Origin: Pseudomonadota bacterium
Lineage (GTDB): Bacteria; Desulfobacterota; Desulfovibrionia; Desulfovibrionales; Desulfomicrobiaceae
NCBI GenBank assembly: GCA_018902545.1
Contig: JAHIQM010000016.1
Location: 186,001 to 250,000 of the forward strand
Direction: 5' to 3'
DNA length: 64,000 bases
Below are positions 59,531-64,000 of the stretch, in pieces. A program made the translations under genes and the position numbers. The notes under the pieces were generated by a model, which ran no database searches, was not told the origin of the DNA, and worked only from the letters and a program-made list of their open reading frames with translations. The first letter of the stretch is position 1; the number at the start of each line of letters is the position of its first letter.

Positions 59531-60391
59531 ATGAATTTTCAAGATTACGAAAATATTATAAAAAATGAAAATTCAGCAAAAAAATTTTTGATGCAATTTT
59601 GCTGGAAAAACCATCAGCGTTTCTGCCCCAAATGCCGCAACCGGAAACTCTATTCCCTGCAGGGCAGAAAACGGCGCTGCTCCCGCTGCGCGTACACATT
59701 CCACGACTTCAGCCAACGCTTCATCAATAATGGCAATCTTTCTGCTCAGCAATGGCTGCGGCTTATCAAACTCTTCGAACTGGAGGTGCCCACGGGCCGC
59801 ATGGCCGAACAACTGGGCATCACCTACAACACGGTCTACAAGGCCGTGACCACCCTGCGCATGGCCATTCTGGCACATTCCCTGGATGCCCGGTTGATCA
59901 TCCACTCCATTGAGGGCCTTGATTTCTCCAAATCCGGCAAGTTTCACCTGGACATGAGCACCAGGACGGGGGGGCGCATGCCCGTGTTCGGCATTGTGGA
60001 GCGCGGGCCGCACGTGTTCGCCGATCTCATCCCGGAACTGGACGGAGACAGCATCATCCACTTCAAGATGAACTTCCACCTCAAAACTGCGAGCCTGGGC
60101 AAGATCATCTACACCGACCGTTTCAAGCAATACGCGGCCCTCCTGGTGGGCGGCAGCCACCTGTCCTCGCTCTACAACATCCGGCATGTCGACAAAGGCC
60201 TGTTCATCGACTCCTCCAAGGGATTCTGGTCTTTCTCCAAGGACTGGTTCCGGCGGTTGAAGGGTATCTCCCCCAGAAACTTCCCTTTGTACATCAAGGA
60301 GTTGGAATTCAGGTACAATCACAAAAACGACGACATCTTCACCATCCTCGCCCAATATCTCTGCGCGATGGTGCCGGACTTTGAGGATTAA
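59531..60391 (+). CDS. IS1595-family transposase-like protein
   Basis: A 286-residue protein. An N-terminal zinc ribbon uses Cys32, Cys35, Cys50 and Cys53 (CPKC and CSRC), followed by a helix-turn-helix (TGRMAEQLGITYNTVYKAVT) and a DDE-type catalytic domain. Likely acidic residues are Asp131 (IEGLDFSKSGK), Asp196 (IIYTDRFKQY) and Glu259 (KELEFRYNHK). The usual VDE at the first position is altered here. No clear terminal inverted repeats or target duplications frame it. The codon use at its 5' end is AT-rich. It may be an intact single-copy relic or a domesticated gene. Confidence 0.82.
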   Translation: MNFQDYENIIKNENSAKKFLMQFCWKNHQRFCPKCRNRKLYSLQGRKRRCSRCAYTFHDFSQRFINNGNLSAQQWLRLIKLFELEVPTGRMAEQLGITYNTVYKAVTTLRMAILAHSLDARLIIHSIEGLDFSKSGKFHLDMSTRTGGRMPVFGIVERGPHVFADLIPELDGDSIIHFKMNFHLKTASLGKIIYTDRFKQYAALLVGGSHLSSLYNIRHVDKGLFIDSSKGFWSFSKDWFRRLKGISPRNFPLYIKELEFRYNHKNDDIFTILAQYLCAMVPDFED

Positions 60392-60717
60392 GCAAATCCT
60401 TGCCCATGACCCCGATTTTCATGCATAGGTACAAGCATGGAAAAATCGGAAAACGTATCGACAATCCCTTCATCTTTCGCGCAGGACTTTGGGCCATCGC
60501 CACTGGCGGACATGCTGCCCTTTTCCGGCCTCGGCTTCGACCTTCGCTTGGTCCCTGCCAGACGCCTCCGCGTGACGACAATGGGAAACCAGGGCGCCAC
60601 TGTTTCGGCGCCGTTGCTGTTCGATACGGTGCTCCTCTCCGGCCGGCGGCTGCAATTGCGCCTTGGCCGGGAAATTCGTGGCAGGTAAACACCAGAACCA
60701 TTGTCAGGAGGATCTGC
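60392..60717. promoter_or_regulatory. fdhA upstream region with hairpin
   Basis: A 326-nt gap between the transposase and fdhA. A hairpin pairs ccgattttcatgc (60412-60424) with gcatggaaaaatcgg (60435-60449), with a 2-nt bulge. An 83-codon reading frame at 60437-60688 has no good ribosome site and is not called. No recognised binding site is seen before the AGGAGG of fdhA. Confidence 0.4.
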
Positions 60718-63700
60718 ATGAAACTGGGAAGAAGAGAGTTCGTCAAACTCACGGCCGCTGCAACAGCGGTCACGGCCTTCGGAGGCCTGGGGTTTGACCT
60801 GGCGCCAACCAAGGCCCACGCACAGCTACTTAGCTTGCGCAAAGGCAAGGAAACCACCTCAGTCTGCTGTTACTGTTCAGTAGGCTGCGGACTCATCGTC
60901 ACCACCGACGAAAAATCAAACCGCGCCATCAACATTGAAGGCGACCCGGATCATCCCATCAATGAGGGCGCACTCTGCGCTAAAGGCGCAGCCATCTATC
61001 AGCTGGCTGAAAACCCCACACGCATCACCAAGGTTCAGTACCGCGCCCCCGGCAGCGACAAGTGGGAAGAAAAGAGCTGGGACTGGGCCATCACGGAAAT
61101 CGCCAAGCGCGTAAAGAAAGTCCGTGACGAATCCTTCACCGAAAAAAACGCCAAAGGCCAGATCGTCAACCGTACGGAAGGGTTGGCCTCCGTCGGCTCG
61201 GCCGCCATGGACAACGAGGAGTGCTGGGTCTACCAGGCATTTCTCCGCAGTCTGGGATTGACGTACATAGAGCACCAAGCACGTATTTGACACAGCGCAA
61301 CTGTTGCGGCTCTGGCAGAGTCGTTCGGACGCGGCGCGATGACCAATCACTGGATCGACTTCAAGAACAGTGACTGTATTTTGATAATGGGCAGCAATGC
61401 TGCCGAAAACCACCCCATCTGTTGGAAATGGGTGACCAAGGCGCAGGAAGCTGGCGGAACCGTGGTTCACGTAGATCCACGCTATACCCGTACCTCCGCC
61501 AGGTCAGACCTTTACGCACCCTTACGTTCAGGTTCGGACATCGGATTTTTGGGCGGCATGATCAAGTACATCCTTGATAACGACCTGACCCAGAAGGAAT
61601 ACGTCCTTCACTACACCAACGCCTCTTTCATCGTCTCCAAGGACTACAGTTTCAACGACGGCCTGTTCTCGGGCTTCGACGAGGCAGCGCGCAAGTACGA
61701 CAAGTCGTCCTGGGCATTCGAGATGGACGAGAACGGCGTGCCCAAGCGCGACATGTCTTTGAAAGACCCGCGCTGCGTGTACCAGATTTTGAAAAAGCAC
61801 TATGATCGTTACGACGTCAAAAACGTCGTTGCCATCACCGGCACCCCCGAAGACAAGCTGTTGGCCGTCTACAAAGCCTTCACCGCCACCGGCAAACCCG
61901 AAAAGTCCGGCACCATTCTCTACGCCATGGGCTGGACCCAGCACACTGTCGGCGTGCAGAACATCCGGACCATGAGCATCATCCAGTCGTTGCTGGGCAA
62001 CATGGGCATGGCTGGCGGCGGCGTCAACGCGCTGCGCGGCGAATCCAACGTCCAGGGCTCCACGGACCAGGCTCTGCTCTTCCACATCATCCCAGGCTAC
62101 ATGCCGACTCCCAGGGCCAACCAGGGAGCCTACGAGGATTACCTCAAGGGCATCACCCCGGTCAGCAAAGACCCAATGAGCGTCAACTGGAAGCAGCATC
62201 AGCCCAAGTACTTCGCCAGCCTGCTGAAGGCCTTCTACAAGAACACCGACATGCCCGTGGCCTACAACTGGATGCCCAAACTCGACGAAGGCCAGAACGC
62301 CTCCTGGCTCGTGCTTTTCGAGCACATGCTTAAAGGCAAATTCAAGGGCTTCTTCGCCTGGGGCATGAACCCGGCCGCCAGCGGTGCGGATTCCAACAAG
62401 ACCCGGCAAGCCCTGGCCGAACTGGACTGGATGGTCAACGTCAACATCTTCGAGAACGAAACCGGCTCCTTCTGGAAGGGCCCGGGCGTGGACCCCAAGA
62501 AGATCAAGACCGAAGTGTTCTTCCTGCCCTGCTGCGTGTCGGTGGAAAAGGAAGGCTCCATCTCCAACTCCGGCCGCTGGATGCAGTGGCGCTATATGGG
62601 CCCGAAGCCCATGGGTGACACCAAGCCCGACGGCGACATCATCTACGAACTGGCTCTGAAGATCCGCGAACTGTACCAGAAGGAAAAGGGCGCTTTCCCC
62701 GATCCGGTTCTGAACCTCAACGTGGAAGACTGGGGCGACGGACACGTCTTCGACCCGCACAAGGTAGCCAAGCTCATCAACGGCTACTATTTGAAAGACA
62801 CGACCATCAAGATGCCCGACGGCACCGAGACGGTCATGAAGGCTGGAAGTCAGTTGGCTACGTTCGTGCATCTGCAGGCCGACGGCTCGACCTGTTCCGG
62901 CAACTGGATCTATGCCGGATCCTACACGGACAAGGGCAACATGGCCGCCCGCCGCGACAAGACCCAGACCCCGGAGCAGGAGCATGTCGGCATGTTCCCC
63001 AACTGGTCCTGGGCTTGGCCGGTCAACCGTCGCGTCATCTACAACCGCGCCTCCGTGGATCTCACAGGCAAGCCCTGGGCACCGCATAAGCCCGTGCTGG
63101 CCTGGGACGCTGCGAACAAGAAATGGCTCATCGACGTGGTCGACGGTGGCGGCGACGCCGGAGCCAAGCACCCCTTCATCATGCAGACCCATGGTCTGGC
63201 CGCCCTTTACGGCCCCGGCCTCAACGATGGCCCGCTGCCTGAGTACTACGAACCCCTGGAATGCCCGATCACCGAGCACCCATTCTCAAAGCAGCTCAAC
63301 AGTCCCGTGGCGCTCATCTTTGCCGACGACGCCCACAAGCGCACCACTTGCGACCCGCGCTTCCCCTTCGTGTGCACCACCTACCGGGTCACCGAACACT
63401 GGCAGACGGGCGTTCTGACTCGCTGGCTACCCTGGCTGACGGAAACCCAGCCGCAGATGTTTTGCGAAATGAGCGAAGAATTGGCTGAACTCAAAGGCAT
63501 CAAGAACGGCGAAAAGGTCATTCTGGAGAACCCCCGCGGACAGCTCTGGGCCATCGCCATTGTCACCAAGCGCTTCAAGCCTTTCGAGGTCATGGGCAAT
63601 CCGGTGCATGTCATCGGCATCCCGTGGCACTACGGCTGGGTCTGGCCAAAGGATGGCGGCGATTCCGCCAACCTGCTGACTCCGGCTGTTGGCGATCCCA

Positions 63701-63753
63701 ACACCGGCATCCCGGAAAGCAAGGCCTTCATGGTCAACGTGAAGAAAGCGTAA
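60718..63753 (+). CDS. fdhA: Selenocysteine formate dehydrogenase, catalytic alpha subunit
   Basis: A 1011-residue periplasmic Mo/W-bis-MGD enzyme that oxidises formate or reduces CO2. The TAT signal is GRREFVKLTAAATAV. An N-terminal [4Fe-4S] cluster has CCYCSVGC and a later LCAKG. The in-frame TGA at 61288-61290 encodes selenocysteine 191, in the context QARI-U-HSATVAALAES: the frame continues uninterrupted, and His follows as in known enzymes. MGW/NMGMAGGGVNALRGESNVQG and the C-terminal GNPVHVIGIPWHYGW are typical. Automatic calling would split it into 60718-61290 and 61339-63753. The ATG follows AGGAGG. fdhB starts 9 nt later. Confidence 0.96.
61288..61318 (+). promoter_or_regulatory. Selenocysteine UGA and SECIS hairpin of fdhA
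   Basis: A stem CTGTTG (61301-61306) pairs with TGGCAG (61313-61318) using some G-U pairs. The apical GGCTCT begins 17 nt after the UGA, the same distance as AGGUCU in E. coli fdhF. The stem is weaker than the E. coli one, so the exact fold is tentative. Confidence 0.65.
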
Positions 63754-63762
63754 GGAGCGAAC

Positions 63763-64000
63763 ATGTCAGGAAAATCATTCTTCGTCGATCTGACCAAATG
63801 CACGGCCTGCCGTGGATGCCAGATCGCATGCAAGCAGTGGAACAAGCTTCCGGCCGAACAGACCAGAAACCACGGGTCCCATCAGAACCCCATGGACGTA
63901 TCGGCCATCACCTATAAAACCGTTCATATGAAAGAAGTCGCCGACGACAAGGGCTTCATGGCCGCTTGGCTCTTCTTTCCCGAACAGTGCCGGCATTGCA
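63763..64000 (+). CDS. fdhB: Formate dehydrogenase iron-sulfur beta subunit (partial)
   Basis: The first 79 residues; the rest lies beyond the window. It starts SGKSFFVDLTKCTACRGCQI, with a ferredoxin-type CTACRGCQIACK motif and FFPEQCRHC at the edge, the start of further [4Fe-4S] motifs. It lacks a signal peptide, so it is probably co-exported with FdhA through the TAT signal. The ATG is 9 nt after the fdhA stop, behind AAGGAG. Confidence 0.93.
   Translation, partial: MSGKSFFVDLTKCTACRGCQIACKQWNKLPAEQTRNHGSHQNPMDVSAITYKTVHMKEVADDKGFMAAWLFFPEQCRHC

Noticed and set aside
60509-60523. Sigma-54-like promoter before fdhA (tggcggacatgctgc)
   Set aside because: The spacing is right, but two consensus positions differ and it is about 195 nt from the start codon. 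Too weak to call without more sites.
60437-60688. Possible 83-residue gene upstream of fdhA
   Set aside because: No ribosome site, the start lies in a hairpin arm, and the Arg/Leu-rich product resembles random GC-rich translation.
61288-61290. fdhA read as a pseudogene split by a stop codon
   Set aside because: The frame, motif context and hairpin position all fit a selenocysteine codon.
61528-63279. 583-codon open frame antisense to fdhA
   Set aside because: It mirrors the codon bias of fdhA and has no recognisable domain. Similar long shadows lie opposite uup and the MFS gene.

Overview
The window looks like a chromosomal segment of a GC-rich, Gram-negative, sulfate-reducing deltaproteobacterium of the Desulfovibrionales. 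Desulfomicrobium or a close Desulfovibrio relative is my best guess, by inference only. The grounds are a TAT-exported selenocysteine formate dehydrogenase with an FdhB-type iron-sulfur subunit, two MoeA genes (one fused to a binding-protein-like domain), a futalosine-pathway menaquinone gene, LolA, PilZ and a Wza/Wzc capsule system, and separate glyQ and glyS. Nothing here looks like phage or plasmid. Coding density is high and most genes sit in tight operons with ATGA or TGATG junctions.

Layout. 0-13.9 kb is housekeeping: mqnC (partial), a YkgJ-like cysteine-cluster protein with a J-domain protein, LolA, an MFS carrier, PilZ, a minus-strand uup-DUF2721-small protein-panC-panD-panB operon, an AI-2E/SagB/YugP operon and a long-chain acyl-CoA ligase. 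13.9-29.4 kb is an extracellular polysaccharide locus with two O-antigen-ligase-like polymerases, a BY-kinase (Wzc), a PHP phosphatase, Wza, a priming sugar transferase, a flippase, a GT4 and a WecB/TagA transferase. A four-helix-bundle gene flanked by inverted octamer repeats is inserted between the last two. 29.4-35.6 kb is paaK with a complete liv branched-chain amino-acid ABC transporter. 35.7-45.4 kb holds rpsT, glyS, glyQ, recO, a RodZ-like gene, a SurA-like gene and mfd. 46 kb carries a Gly-Cys-Gly tRNA cluster.

46.4-64 kb is a molybdenum/tungsten and formate module: the MoeA-PBP fusion, moeA, a ModE-like regulator, fdhE, mobA, then fdhA with an in-frame TGA (selenocysteine) and the start of fdhB. 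An IS1595-type transposase gene lies directly upstream of fdhA. Between mobA and the transposase is a compact seven-gene minus-strand operon: solute-binding lipoprotein, histidine kinase with an inserted four-cysteine segment, response regulator-STAS, thioredoxin-like protein, GAF-TM-cysteineless rhodanese, MauE/DoxX membrane protein and a small lipoprotein. I consider it the best candidate in the window for an undescribed signalling/redox system.

Intergenic DNA holds several structured repeats: two palindromes (30.9 and 46.4 kb) with the same loop core but unrelated self-complementary stems, a nested palindrome with attached tandem repeats at 51.3-51.6 kb, the octamer arms around the four-helix-bundle gene, and GGTCCTAT-type palindromes at 2.1 and 35.6 kb. 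All functions are read from sequence and family knowledge; no database search was run.
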